Assembly (NCBI RefSeq): GCF_014203045.1
Contig: NZ_JACHIF010000002.1
Location: 124,001 to 188,000, forward strand
Direction: 5' to 3'
Source: Prosthecobacter dejongeii
GTDB lineage: Bacteria; Verrucomicrobiota; Verrucomicrobiia; Verrucomicrobiales; Verrucomicrobiaceae
DNA: 64,000 nt
Part shown: in pieces, positions 17,392 through 26,498 of the stretch
How the letters are laid out: every line of letters begins with the position of its first letter
Position numbering within the stretch: the stretch's first letter is position 1
Program-made: the position numbers and the translations under genes
Notes under the pieces: model-generated
Databases searched by the model: none
Told to the model about the DNA's origin: nothing
What the model saw: the letters and a program-made list of their open reading frames with translations, nothing else

Positions 17392-18630
17392 TTACTTCTG
17401 AAGAGCAGCAATGCGCTTGCAGACTTCTTCGACGTTTGCGCGGCTGTTGAAGGCGCTGATGCGGAAGAAGCCTTCGCCGGCGCTGCCGAAGCCGCTGCCG
17501 GGGGTGATGACGACGTTGGCTTCGTTGAGCATTTTGTCGAACATCTGCCAGCTCGTCACGCCTGCGGGGCAGCCGACCCAGACGTAGGGGGCATTGACGC
17601 CGCCGAAGACCTGGAGGCCTGCGTTTTTGCAGGCTTCGACCAGGAGCTTGGCATTGCCCATGTAGTGCTCAATGAGAGCGGCGACTTGGGCTTTGCCCTC
17701 GGGGCTGTAGATGGCCTCAGCACCGCGCTGGACGATGTAGCTGACGCCGTTGAACTTGGTGCTGTGGCGGCGGCTCCAGAGGGGATGGATGGCCAGGGGG
17801 CTGCCGTCTTTCTTTTTACCCATGAGGCCTTTTGGGATCACCACGATGGCGCAGCGGACGCCGGTGAAACCGCCGTTTTTGGAAAAGCTGCGGAACTCGA
17901 TGGCGACATCGCGGGCACCTTCGATTTCGTAGATGCTGCGGGGGATGGCGGGATCTTGGATGAAGGCCTCATAGGCGGCATCATAGAGGATGATGGTGCC
18001 GTTGGCCTTCGCGTAGGCGACCCAGGCCTCAAGCTGCGCACGGGTGGCCGTGGCGCCTGTGGGGTTGTTCGGGTAGCAGAGATAGACAAGGTCCACAGGC
18101 TCGCTGGGGATCTCGGGAACGAAGCCGTTCTCTGGGGTGCATTTAAGGTAATGCAGGCCTTCGTAGGCACCGGATTCATCGGCATCGCCCGTGTTGCCGG
18201 CCATGACGTTGGTGTCCACATAGACGGGGTAAACCGGGTCTGTGATGGCTGTTTTGTTGCCGCTGCCGAAGATGTCTAGGATGTTGCCGGTATCGCACTT
18301 GCTGCCGTCGGAGATGAAGATTTCATCGGCATCCACGTTGATGCCACGGGCTTTGTAGTCGTTGTCGGCGATGGCGTTGCGGAGGAAGTCGTAACCCTGC
18401 TCCGGGCCGTAGCCACGGAAGCTGGAGCGGTCGCCCATTTCATCCACGGCCTTGTGCATAGCCGTGCGGACGGCCTCAGGCAGAGACTCGGTGACGTCAC
18501 CGATGCCGCAGCGGATGAGGCGCTTGGCGGCCTCGGGATTGCCTTCGGTGAAGGCCTTCACGCGGCGTGCGATTTCGGGGAAGAGGTATCCAGCTTTGAG
18601 CTTGAGGTAGTTTTCGTTGAGGTAGGCCAT
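17392..18630 (-). CDS. dapL: LL-diaminopimelate aminotransferase
   Basis: PLP enzyme that converts tetrahydrodipicolinate directly to LL-diaminopimelate, bypassing the succinylase/acetylase steps of lysine and peptidoglycan precursor synthesis; known from plants, Chlamydiae and Verrucomicrobia. The 412 residues match the family. Signatures are the start '[20 protein letters not shown]', '[15 protein letters not shown]', '[11 protein letters not shown]' and the PLP lysine in '[16 protein letters not shown]'. The gene is flanked by terminators on both sides, so it is likely transcribed alone. Confidence 0.97.
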   Translation of the reverse strand: MAYLNENYLKLKAGYLFPEIARRVKAFTEGNPEAAKRLIRCGIGDVTESLPEAVRTAMHKAVDEMGDRSSFRGYGPEQGYDFLRNAIADNDYKARGINVDADEIFISDGSKCDTGNILDIFGSGNKTAITDPVYPVYVDTNVMAGNTGDADESGAYEGLHYLKCTPENGFVPEIPSEPVDLVYLCYPNNPTGATATRAQLEAWVAYAKANGTIILYDAAYEAFIQDPAIPRSIYEIEGARDVAIEFRSFSKNGGFTGVRCAIVVIPKGLMGKKKDGSPLAIHPLWSRRHSTKFNGVSYIVQRGAEAIYSPEGKAQVAALIEHYMGNAKLLVEACKNAGLQVFGGVNAPYVWVGCPAGVTSWQMFDKMLNEANVVITPGSGFGSAGEGFFRISAFNSRANVEEVCKRIAALQK

Positions 18631-18687
18631 GGCAGAGAAAAATGGGCCGCCAGTGTGGCGAATGTGCGCCAGGATGCAACAGGGGAA

Positions 18688-18720
18688 GAAAAACGCCCTG
18701 ACCAGGGATGGTCAGGGCGT
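18688..18720 (-). terminator. Rho-independent terminator after the DUF1080 gene
   Basis: An 11-bp perfect stem ACGCCCTGACC (18693-18703)/GGTCAGGGCGT (18710-18720) with a 6-nt loop; on the minus strand it is followed by a T run (complement of 18693-18688). Confidence 0.9.
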
Positions 18721-18762
18721 GTGAAGTAAACCGAAGGCTATGGCGCCTGGGTGACGAGATGA

Positions 18763-19596
18763 TTACAGCTTGCGAACCCAGATGTTGCGCAGGCGCACAG
18801 GTGGGTTGTTTTTATGGTCCTGAAGGCGTAGCGGTGCGGTGGCGGGGAAGCTGCCGCTGTAGTCCGTGATGTTCTTGTGCTTCGTCGGGCCCATGATTTT
18901 GGTGTGCACTTGCACGCAGACGCCATTCACAAAGGTGGTGACGTAGGCGGGCTCCACCACTTTATCGCCTTCCAGTTTCGGGGCGGTGAAGATGATGTCA
19001 TAGCTCTGCCATTCGCCAGGCTTTTTCACAGCATTCACCAGGGGTGGGGTCTGGCCGTAGATGCAGCCCGTCATGCCATCGGCATAGGTAGGGTTGTTGT
19101 AGGTGTCCAGCATCTGGCACTCATAACGATCCATGAAGAAGACACCGCCGTTGCCCTTTTTCTGGGAGTTGCCTTCGGTGTGGGGCTCGCTCTTCCACTC
19201 GATGTGGAACTGGCAGCTGGCGAATTGCTCCTTGGTCCAGGAGTCACCACCGTCCACGACGAGTTCGCCATTTTCTACCTTCCAGGCGCAAGGGCCCAGT
19301 TCCTTGGTGGGCTTGCCTTTGTCGTCCTTTTTATAAGAGACAAATGCGTCAGCGTTCTTACCATCGAAAAGCACGATGGCATCTGCCGGGGCATCGCCCA
19401 GCTTCGCCCCTGGGGCCACGTATTCAGGCCGTGGACGGTCAATGTCATGCACCTTCCACTGGGTGCCTGGGATCACTGGAGTATCGGAATAGCCGATGGG
19501 AGAAGGTTTCTCAGGAGCAGCAGGGGCGGGCTTGTCAGCCGCGCTGAGAGTGGTGGCCAGAGCCAGCAACAGGGCAGGGGTAAGGTAAGACTTCAT
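18763..19596 (-). CDS. Secreted DUF1080 (3-keto-disaccharide hydrolase-like) protein
   Basis: A 277-residue exported protein. The signal peptide MKSYLTPALLLALATTLSAA supports ATG 19596 rather than an in-frame start 27 codons upstream. The body is a concanavalin-like beta-sandwich (PF06439): 'ADAIVLFDGKNADAF', 'WKVENGELVV', 'FASCQFHIEWKSE', 'GNGGVFFMDRYECQMLD' and the end 'PLRLQDHKNNPPVRLRNIWVRKL'. Related proteins cleave 3-keto-glycosides or bind glycans; these genes are very abundant in PVC bacteria. Substrate unknown. Confidence 0.92.
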   Translation of the reverse strand: MKSYLTPALLLALATTLSAADKPAPAAPEKPSPIGYSDTPVIPGTQWKVHDIDRPRPEYVAPGAKLGDAPADAIVLFDGKNADAFVSYKKDDKGKPTKELGPCAWKVENGELVVDGGDSWTKEQFASCQFHIEWKSEPHTEGNSQKKGNGGVFFMDRYECQMLDTYNNPTYADGMTGCIYGQTPPLVNAVKKPGEWQSYDIIFTAPKLEGDKVVEPAYVTTFVNGVCVQVHTKIMGPTKHKNITDYSGSFPATAPLRLQDHKNNPPVRLRNIWVRKL

Positions 19597-19714
19597 GGTG
19601 ATAAGGAGGGAACGAAACGAGCACGCACGGAGCATGTTGCAAGAGCCGTGTGAGAAAGAAGCAAAAAGGTGTTGCATGCCTGAGTACCTGTGGCATCTTC
19701 ACATCCCAACAGAT

Positions 19715-19791
<77 letters not shown>

Positions 19792-19795
19792 AATG

Positions 19796-19821
19796 AAGGC
19801 CGTGCAGTGATGCACGGCCTT
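19796..19821 (+). terminator. Hairpin terminator after the tRNA
   Basis: An 11-bp perfect stem AAGGCCGTGCA (19796-19806)/TGCACGGCCTT (19811-19821) with a GTGA tetraloop starts 4 nt after the CCA. Only a short T run follows, but position and strength fit a tRNA transcript end. Confidence 0.7.
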
Positions 19822-19949
19822 CGCCGTGTCTAGGTAGATAACCAAAGTAATTATGAATCTTTTCGGGCTTGTTTTATGCTTGTATCACAGAGTGGGGAAT
19901 CAGTAAAATACCCCTTAAGATTGAGGGTGCATAAACCGACAACGACATC

Positions 19950-20864
19950 GTGAATGAATACTCAACAGGACAACCTCAATTTGATTTCAGAACAGGCGGA
20001 ACAACTTTCGTTCATGCTGGAGTCATGTCCCGATCAAACCAGCAGGCTTGTGCTGAACTCAATCGACAGCGGGCGCGAGCAATCAAGGAAACGGCTCGAG
20101 ACGATGCATCCAGCGAATCGCTTCCGCTTGATGTTTGGATTGACTCCTTTGCCCGAAGAGCCTCGACGTTAGAAATTCCATTAATCAGCCTTCAGGATCT
20201 CGGTTTTCTGGAAGATGGTGTTGAAGGCATGAGTTCCAAGTATCTTGGAAACATCGGACTGGGACGTGAAGCCAGTGCTTGGGCTGATCGCACCTATGGA
20301 TGCGTTTATAAGCTGTTTGATCTCAAATTGGATTCCGAAAACCGGGCCTCAATGGGCCTCAAACTTCAGATTCAAGGTAAGCCACCTAACGAAGTGGAAG
20401 TCATCCAGCAGCCTGCTGTTTTAGGTGACATCCTGGATAAAATTTGCCTACTTCATGAAGCAGGCGCTTGTCCAACGGAGATCATAGGTCTCTCGAAGGA
20501 TGGTAAATATCTGATTGTTAAATAACCTCGCTGCAAAGCTTACGATGACTTTGACAAAGATCAGGAACTCGCAGTGAAAGCAATGAACGGAGTGGCCCCT
20601 AAAGGGTCTTATGGCAATGAACTCTGGGTCTTTTATGCGGAGCATAGAGTCTGGCTGTTGAGTGACCTGCACAAAGGTAACATTCGACGTCTGCCTGATG
20701 GCTCAGCAACCATTATTGATGCTTTGATCGGAGAGCTACCAGATTATTATCTGAAGCACCATCCAAAACTTCATGAGGCGGCAGTAAAGGCTAAGGCATT
20801 GGCTCTAGGAGAGGATGTAACCCCTGATGATCCCTTTTATAACGTGGACGATGATGATCTCTAA
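19950..20864 (+). pseudogene. Kinase-like gene interrupted by an in-frame TAA
   Basis: One frame runs from GTG 19950 to 20864 but contains a single stop TAA at 20523-20525, just after 'GKYLIVK'. Beyond it the same frame continues 'PRCKAYDDFDKDQELAVKAMNG' and ends with 'VWLLSDLHKGNIRRLPDGSATIIDAL', which looks like the catalytic loop of an atypical kinase of the kind found in mobile-element 'polyvalent' proteins. The stop is one base from CAA (Gln). The first 190 bases overlap the 72-residue frame, so the true start is uncertain. The stretch is AT-richer than its neighbours and lies next to a tRNA, suggesting horizontal arrival and decay. Confidence 0.6.
19954..20172 (+). CDS. Possible small protein overlapping the kinase-like gene
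   Basis: A 72-residue frame starting at an ATG, with helix-like composition (DNLNLISEQAEQLSFMLES ... HPANRFRLMFGLTPLP). It overlaps the 5' part of the next feature in another frame. Its amino-acid pattern looks more protein-like than the competing frame over the same bases, so the small protein may be real and the kinase may begin later. No clear ribosome-binding site and no family recognised. Confidence 0.4.
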   Translation: MNTQQDNLNLISEQAEQLSFMLESCPDQTSRLVLNSIDSGREQSRKRLETMHPANRFRLMFGLTPLPEEPRR

Positions 20865-20875
20865 GTGAGACGATA

Positions 20876-22066
20876 TTACAGCCTCATCTCACTGAAAGGG
20901 CCGGTTTTTCCACCCGCCATGGTAGCGACCATTTGGCGGCGCATCCAGGGGAGTTGATGCATGAGTGGAAAGGTGAGGTCGCGAAGCCAGCCTAGAGGGA
21001 GGAGATCGGATTGAAAAAAAGGCGTGCTCCAGCGGGTGGCAAATTGGTAGAAGCGCAGGTGGCGACGCCGAGTCTCTGAATAATGCGGCAGGGCTTTTTC
21101 AAGAGGGTATTGGGCCATGGCATCGGCCAGGGCTGCTGCATCCATGAGGGCGAGATTGACGCCTTGGCCGAGTTGAGGACTGAGGGCGTGCGCAGCATCT
21201 CCTAGGATGGCAATGCGCTCGCCATGCCATTGGCGCATGGTCACGTCATGATAGGTGGCCGTGGCGACTTGCTGATGGGATTCGATCTGTTGCAAAAAGG
21301 GTTCTGCCTGCGGAGTGAGGCGCAAAATCTGTTGTTTCCAAGTGTTCAGTGGCGTGTTTTTCCATGCAGGCATGGCATCCAGGCGGAGGCTCCAAAAAAG
21401 GCTGAGTAAATCCTCCTGAGTGCCTGTGGGGAGGTAGCCATTCAGTTCACGGGTGGAGCCCACACATTGCCAGAGTTCTTGGGGGTGAAACTCGGCTGTG
21501 CGTTTGCCGATAAACCATAGGGCACCCCAAGGATAACGGCGGACCCGTGCAGGAATACCGCACTGCGCACGAAGGATTGACTGAGCGCCATCGCAGATCA
21601 GTAGAAGATCATAAGGGCCGTGAGTGCAATCGGCTGTGTCATGGAGAAGGGGGCGTCCGGTTGAGTCCCGTGTGAGGCTCTGAATCGTGATTCCCCAGTG
21701 CTGGGTGGCACCTGCTTGAGGCATGGCTTTCAAAAGCATATCGAGAAAGGTGGCCCGGTGCGTGCCTGCGCCATGGAGGCTTGGGCCTAACTCTTGATAC
21801 GATAAATCTAGCAGCACCCGGCCACGGTGCGTTTGGCAGTAGAGTCGGGAAACTGCTGCGGTGTGTGGAAGTAACTCTGTCCGTAGGCCTAGACGTTCCA
21901 GCACGGCTAAGCCTGTAGGCTGCAAGAGGAATCCAGCACCAACAGGCAGCGTTTTTACGGCACGCTCAAATAAGGTTACTGCATGTCCTGCACGCGCGAG
22001 AAAGAGGCTGGCAGCGGGGCCTGCGGTGCCTGAACCGACGATGGCGATTCGGAGAGGAGTAGGCAT
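20876..22066 (-). CDS. FAD-dependent monooxygenase (PHBH fold)
   Basis: A 396-residue flavoprotein. The N-terminal dinucleotide fold 'IAIVGSGTAGPAASLFLARAG' (G11, G13, G16) binds FAD, the middle has 'LLLICDGAQSILR', and the 'GDAAHALSPQLGQGVNLALMDA' motif near residue 285 binds the flavin pyrophosphate. The family hydroxylates aromatic or polyketide substrates using NAD(P)H and O2; substrate here cannot be assigned. It is convergent with the kinase-like remnant, ending 11 bp from it. Confidence 0.9.
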   Translation of the reverse strand: MPTPLRIAIVGSGTAGPAASLFLARAGHAVTLFERAVKTLPVGAGFLLQPTGLAVLERLGLRTELLPHTAAVSRLYCQTHRGRVLLDLSYQELGPSLHGAGTHRATFLDMLLKAMPQAGATQHWGITIQSLTRDSTGRPLLHDTADCTHGPYDLLLICDGAQSILRAQCGIPARVRRYPWGALWFIGKRTAEFHPQELWQCVGSTRELNGYLPTGTQEDLLSLFWSLRLDAMPAWKNTPLNTWKQQILRLTPQAEPFLQQIESHQQVATATYHDVTMRQWHGERIAILGDAAHALSPQLGQGVNLALMDAAALADAMAQYPLEKALPHYSETRRRHLRFYQFATRWSTPFFQSDLLPLGWLRDLTFPLMHQLPWMRRQMVATMAGGKTGPFSEMRL

Positions 22067-22211
22067 GTGGGACCCGTCGTGACGATAGTGGATGCTGCCG
22101 AGGATGGGCCTTGATGCAAAGCTTGACTCAGTAAAAAGCCAGGCGGGATAAACTATTTATTCAGGAATGAGACGAAGAATGGACCAAGCCGTGTTGCCTA
22201 AAAACGGCCAT

Positions 22212-24737
22212 TTAATCCATCACGGCTAAGCTGTTTTGGAGGCTGGCGAGGGCCTGGGTCAATTGCTCAAATTTCACAGGTTTGACTAGGTGACAGGCAA
22301 AGCCAACTTCGCGAGTCCGGACATGGTCTTCCTCCATTCCGTAGCCAGAAAGAGCGATGCCAGGCAAAGTAAAGCCGCGACTGCGAAGCTGAAGCATCAG
22401 GTCCAACCCCGTGCCATCAGGAAGGCCTAGATCTGAAATGAGGATGTTAGGCTTGGTGGCGGCTGAGCTGGCTATCTCCAGAGCTTCTTGGACATTGCCT
22501 GCACAGATGACTCGGTGCCCAGCACGCTGCAGCAGGTGGGCGAGTACTTGGCGTGTGTGCTCGTGATCTTCCACCAGCAGGATGTAGAGACTCTGCTTCT
22601 CTGTGAGTGATTCGTGAGCCGAGGCTGGAGTAAGGGTGGTCTCATCTGGCAGGTTGCCGAAGGGGAGCCTCACGGTGAAGGTGGCCCCATGGCCTGCCCC
22701 TGCGCTGAAAGCATGAATCTCTCCGCCATGCAGGGTAACGATGGCCTTGGCGATGGCGAGGCCTAGGCCCAGGCCGCCAAATTGGTGCTGGGTGCTGGGT
22801 TTTTCCTGCTCAAACGGTAGGAAGAGTTGCCCTGCACTAGCGGGTTCAAAGCCGACTCCAGTGTCCTGCACCGTAACCATGTATCCCTTTTGATGGTCAT
22901 CTGGGCGGCTGATGAGTGTGATGCTTCCCGAAGCGGGGGTGAATTTCACAGCGTTTTTCAGCAAGTTCCAAAACACCTGCTGGAGGCGGGCTGAGTCACC
23001 TGCTAGGGCGGCGTCCGAAGGGCTTAACTGAAGATTTAGAGTGAGATTCTTGCGGGTGGCATCTTCTTGGATGATTTCCACGGCATGTCGGATGAGCGTG
23101 TTGAGATCGCACTTTTCGAGACGCAGGTGAAGCTTACCGCGAGAGATACGGGTGAGGTCGAGCAGGTCATCAATGAGACGGGCCTCCAGCGTCACATGGC
23201 GTTCAATCATTGCCACCGTGCGGCGCACATCTTCTGGCAGGCGTAGGTCCTCACTGAGGACGGATGAACTCAGCAATACCGGAGTGAGCGGTGTGCGCAG
23301 TTCATGTGAAAGTGCAGCGAGAAAATCGTCCTTCGCCTGACTGGCTTTCTCTGCCTGTTCTTTGGCCTCACGTAGCGCTTGCTCGGCTTGCTGGCGTTCG
23401 GTGATGTCACGGATAAAGCCCACAAACAGGGGCGGCTCGGCATCGGTGACTGCATTGATGCTAAGTTCGACAGGAAACTCCGTGCCGTCCTGTCGCAGAG
23501 CTGGGAGCTCCAGGCGCTTGCCGAGAACGGGACCACTGCCCGTGAGAAGGTAATTTTTTAAACCCTGATTGTGGGCGAAGCGAAGTCGCTCAGGGATAAT
23601 GTGGTCTGCCAGGGGACGACCGAGGATCTGGTCGCGCCGCCAGCCAAAGATACGTTCTGCGGCCAGATTCCAGTCCACCACACAGCCATGCATATCCATG
23701 AGCAAAACGCCATCTAAGGAGGTGGCCAGGATGGAGCGACTGCGCAATTCTTCTTCATGCAGGGCAGACTTTGCGCGTTGGGCGCGGGCCTCTTGGATGT
23801 CCACCGCGCGGCTGGCGGAGACAATGAGTGCGTAGAGGAGAATGAGCCCGCCGAAAAGCATCAATGCGGTGCCTTCACCAGGGGCGACGTAGCCATAGGC
23901 ACGAGCTTTCCCGATGCCGCTGGCTAGGAGGATGAGTGAGGCGGTCGCTCCAGGTAACAGCCAGCGTAGCAGGATGCCTCCTGCGCCCTGAGATAGGATG
24001 CGGCGCACTGGTTGGCGTTCACCTCGCACTGCCAATATCCCGACGGCCAACAGCACCAGGGCCATGGCTGTGTGCAAGAGCATGTTGGTGGACTTCAGGA
24101 GACCTGTGAAACCACCTGCACCTGAAAGATAACCTACGAGGCCTAAGCAGGCTGGTAGGGCTGAGATCACGGCCAAAATAGGAGCCGTGAAAACGCGACG
24201 TGGTCTGCGAATATCGACCGATACATCAAGCCCCGCTAAAGCGAGACCCACAAAAAACAATGAAAGGGCTGCATTCAAGCTCATGCGCCCTGGCGCAACG
24301 ACGAAAGCGTCGGCTTTGTCCCCTGGAAAAGAGGCTTCTGCAATAAGGGTATCTATCCCCAAATTTAATCCGGTTAAATACTCAAGGGATGTTATTCCTC
24401 CGATAAGGGCGGGTATCATCCCAAGCAGGCTGGCGAGCCATTGGGCTCCCGTCAGCCTTCCACTGCGACCTGCACGGTGCCAGATGAACAATGAAAGTGC
24501 GGCTGAAGTGAGTGCAAAGCTGGTATTTGCCCGCATGATCATCATGCCTGGCCAGTCTGCAATGAACTGAAGCGACGGGATGAACCAAAGAGCTAAGTTG
24601 CTGGTAGCGATACCTAAAACGATGAGACTGGCAGCATAGACAATGACACCACAAATCCGTCCGGCGAGCGGTAGCGGGAAGTCAGCCCTGGGAGCTGACG
24701 ATGTCAAAAGCGGCGAATGAGTCACAAGGCAAGTCAA
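22212..24737 (-). CDS. Hybrid sensor histidine kinase (8TM-PAS-HisKA-HATPase-REC)
   Basis: An 841-residue membrane sensor. About eight helices fill residues 28-305, followed by a PAS domain (about 330-450) ending 'FIRDITERQQ', HisKA with phospho-accepting His478 in 'ALSHELRTP', the ATPase N box 'QVFWNLLKNAVKFTP', G boxes 'DTGVGF' and 'GGLGLGLAIAK', and a C-terminal receiver with Asp769 in 'LISDLGLPDGTG'. No DNA-binding output is present. No ATG is available near the start: TTG 24737, with AAGGGA about 8 nt upstream, is the best choice; GTG 24725 is the alternative. The ligand is unknown. Confidence 0.93.
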   Translation of the reverse strand: MTCLVTHSPLLTSSAPRADFPLPLAGRICGVIVYAASLIVLGIATSNLALWFIPSLQFIADWPGMMIMRANTSFALTSAALSLFIWHRAGRSGRLTGAQWLASLLGMIPALIGGITSLEYLTGLNLGIDTLIAEASFPGDKADAFVVAPGRMSLNAALSLFFVGLALAGLDVSVDIRRPRRVFTAPILAVISALPACLGLVGYLSGAGGFTGLLKSTNMLLHTAMALVLLAVGILAVRGERQPVRRILSQGAGGILLRWLLPGATASLILLASGIGKARAYGYVAPGEGTALMLFGGLILLYALIVSASRAVDIQEARAQRAKSALHEEELRSRSILATSLDGVLLMDMHGCVVDWNLAAERIFGWRRDQILGRPLADHIIPERLRFAHNQGLKNYLLTGSGPVLGKRLELPALRQDGTEFPVELSINAVTDAEPPLFVGFIRDITERQQAEQALREAKEQAEKASQAKDDFLAALSHELRTPLTPVLLSSSVLSEDLRLPEDVRRTVAMIERHVTLEARLIDDLLDLTRISRGKLHLRLEKCDLNTLIRHAVEIIQEDATRKNLTLNLQLSPSDAALAGDSARLQQVFWNLLKNAVKFTPASGSITLISRPDDHQKGYMVTVQDTGVGFEPASAGQLFLPFEQEKPSTQHQFGGLGLGLAIAKAIVTLHGGEIHAFSAGAGHGATFTVRLPFGNLPDETTLTPASAHESLTEKQSLYILLVEDHEHTRQVLAHLLQRAGHRVICAGNVQEALEIASSAATKPNILISDLGLPDGTGLDLMLQLRSRGFTLPGIALSGYGMEEDHVRTREVGFACHLVKPVKFEQLTQALASLQNSLAVMD

Positions 24738-24845
24738 CAGAGCTTCCCTTACAATGGCTCCTTGTCCAAACCGGATTTAGAGAATCTACGTTCATCTCTC
24801 TGTAAAATCGTGCTAAATGCGATCTTTTGCCCTTTCTTTGACCAA

Positions 24846-25598
24846 TTAGTGAACTGAAGATGCCTCTACGGGTGAGCCAAGAGTTTCGACCCAGTGTTGG
24901 ATGAAAAATTTCTTTTCGTCAGGAAGTAGGTTTTTAGAGCTGCCGATGATGGGGCGCAAAGAAGTGGACATCTGCAAGGTGACGATGATGAAAATGGTGA
25001 GCCAGGTCTTCAGGTAAGCTGAGGATTGCATGCCTAAAACTGAGGCCGTTTGTAAAAGCAAACGTGAGCCAAAGTAGAGGCCGATGACCCAGAAGATGAG
25101 GCCTAGAAAGCCCATGAAGGCCAATGAATCTGTGGAAGTGCTGAAGACCCAGATGACCGGAGCAAAACCCAGAAGTAAAAGTCCTGCTAAAGAGATCGCT
25201 GTGAGTAAAACGGTGGTGATTTGGCTGAGGCGCGCATCCAGCCCGTCTAAGGCGCTAAAGATGTAAAGGCTGGGCAGACAGATGAGCATGGCGATGCAGA
25301 TTCCCAAGGTGACCTTGAGCGGGGCTGCCCAGAGCTGCATGCCGCCAGAGAAACTGCCTAACAAAAAGCCAAAGACACTGAACGAGATCAGGGTGCTGAG
25401 CAGTAAGCGCAGTGGCACTTGTAATTGACCATTTTGGCAGGCATGCAGGATGCGCCCAGGGTATTTAAGCAAATGTTCAGTGACACTCAAAAGAGTGATG
25501 GGAACTTGCATAGGCTCCACTAGGATTGAGGAGGTGGCTTTAGCAACAGGTATGGATGAGGAGGGCGGTGGGGTTTCGGTGTTCATGATGTGAGTCAT
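24846..25598 (-). CDS. Polytopic membrane protein B of a paralogous pair
   Basis: A 250-residue protein with a short Pro/Ser-rich cytoplasmic start and about six membrane helices. It contains 'LQMSTSLRPIIG' near the C-terminus, matching 'AQLSYNLRPFFG' of its upstream neighbour, so the two are distant paralogues. ATG 25598 begins 1 nt after the neighbour's stop codon (25602-25600); ATG 25586 is an alternative start. The pair resembles an uncharacterised bacterial integral-membrane family whose members are often adjacent; function unknown. Tight spacing implies translational coupling. Confidence 0.7.
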   Translation of the reverse strand: MTHIMNTETPPPSSSIPVAKATSSILVEPMQVPITLLSVTEHLLKYPGRILHACQNGQLQVPLRLLLSTLISFSVFGFLLGSFSGGMQLWAAPLKVTLGICIAMLICLPSLYIFSALDGLDARLSQITTVLLTAISLAGLLLLGFAPVIWVFSTSTDSLAFMGFLGLIFWVIGLYFGSRLLLQTASVLGMQSSAYLKTWLTIFIIVTLQMSTSLRPIIGSSKNLLPDEKKFFIQHWVETLGSPVEASSVH

Positions 25599-25599
25599 T

Positions 25600-26409
25600 T
25601 TATTTTCGGGAAGTGAAGTGCCTGCCAAAGCAAAAGACAGCGCGGGTGAAGGCCCAGCAGGTGAGCAGGAGACAAATCCACACAAAAAGGCTGCCTAGGA
25701 CGCCCTCGGGGACTGAGGCTAGGGCCAGTTTGGTCACAGATTCGTAAAAGCTGCCATCGAAGGGGGCTGGCCGTAAAAACTGGACGGGCAGATCTGGGTT
25801 TCCGAAAAAGGGGCGTAGGTTATAGGATAGTTGTGCTCCGACAAAAAGATTTCCTGCCAGCCACGCGATCAGTGTGCGCCAGCCAGTCGCCGCATCGCCT
25901 GAAAAGACTTGAATGAGTCTAAGTAACTTATGGTTAGCCACAATGCCTGCAAACGCGATGATCGCCGTGTGGGTGAGCAGGATGGTACGGTACCAAGCCT
26001 CTGTTCCGGGTTCTCCAGGGCTTGGTGCATCCAACACGACGCCGATAGCTATGGGGCTGAGAGAGCCGACAATCAGACTGAAAATGGCAAAGCTCATCAA
26101 ACAAGCGTGCAAGGTCTGGCGGAAAGATAAGCCGGAGCCTAGCAACAGCCCCAGCATGCCATTGATGAGTCCATTGACCAGCAAGGTCAGAAAGATGAGG
26201 CAGGGCATCTTGACCGCGACAAACAGCCCTTGAATGGGGGCCCGCCACAAGCCGATGGCAAAACCATAGGCAGCACATCCTGAAATAATGGCTGCGACCA
26301 AGGGGCCTAGGGATTGGTGAGCCGCTTTGTTTTTTAACCACCCACTCAGCACATCTGGATCTCCTCTGACGAGGGTCTTCAGAGGATGATGGAGGGCTGA
26401 GTCTTTCAT
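25600..26409 (-). CDS. Polytopic membrane protein A of a paralogous pair
   Basis: A 269-residue integral membrane protein with about six helices. After a charged N-terminus come 'LGPLVAAIISGCAAYGFAIGLW', 'MPCLIFLTLLVNGLINGMLGLLLGSG' and later 'NLFVGAQLSYNLRPFFGNPDLPVQFLRP'. I recognise the pattern as a widespread uncharacterised membrane family but no function is known to me. ATG 26409 is chosen since the upstream extension is just a translation of the operator repeats. The start lies within a few bases of the promoter-proximal palindrome, so the 5' leader is very short and has no evident ribosome-binding site. Confidence 0.7.
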   Translation of the reverse strand: MKDSALHHPLKTLVRGDPDVLSGWLKNKAAHQSLGPLVAAIISGCAAYGFAIGLWRAPIQGLFVAVKMPCLIFLTLLVNGLINGMLGLLLGSGLSFRQTLHACLMSFAIFSLIVGSLSPIAIGVVLDAPSPGEPGTEAWYRTILLTHTAIIAFAGIVANHKLLRLIQVFSGDAATGWRTLIAWLAGNLFVGAQLSYNLRPFFGNPDLPVQFLRPAPFDGSFYESVTKLALASVPEGVLGSLFVWICLLLTCWAFTRAVFCFGRHFTSRK

Positions 26410-26410
26410 G

Positions 26411-26453
26411 CTTTGTGATGCAAAGTAATTGGCTTTGTGATGCAAAGTGTCAA
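26411..26453 (-). promoter_or_regulatory. Promoter with tandem palindromic operators
   Basis: Two exact copies of a 16-nt unit (minus strand ACTTTGCATCACAAAG) lie at 26448-26433 and 26426-26411, 22 bp apart, i.e. about two helical turns. Each unit is itself an inverted repeat (CTTTG/CAAAG, 5-nt spacer). A consensus -35 TTGACA (minus strand 26453-26448) overlaps the first copy; the best -10 is weak (AATTAC at 26430-26425) and lies between the copies. The second copy ends one base before the ATG of membrane protein A. This is the layout of a dimeric repressor binding cooperatively over a promoter. Confidence 0.75.
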
Positions 26454-26498
26454 CTTGGAAAGTGATATGTTTTTGACTGGGTCTTGCAGGAATTCTTG

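Noticed and set aside
18877..19653. 258-residue plus-strand frame opposite the DUF1080 gene
   Set aside because: Antisense to a confident family match; arises from GC-rich third positions.
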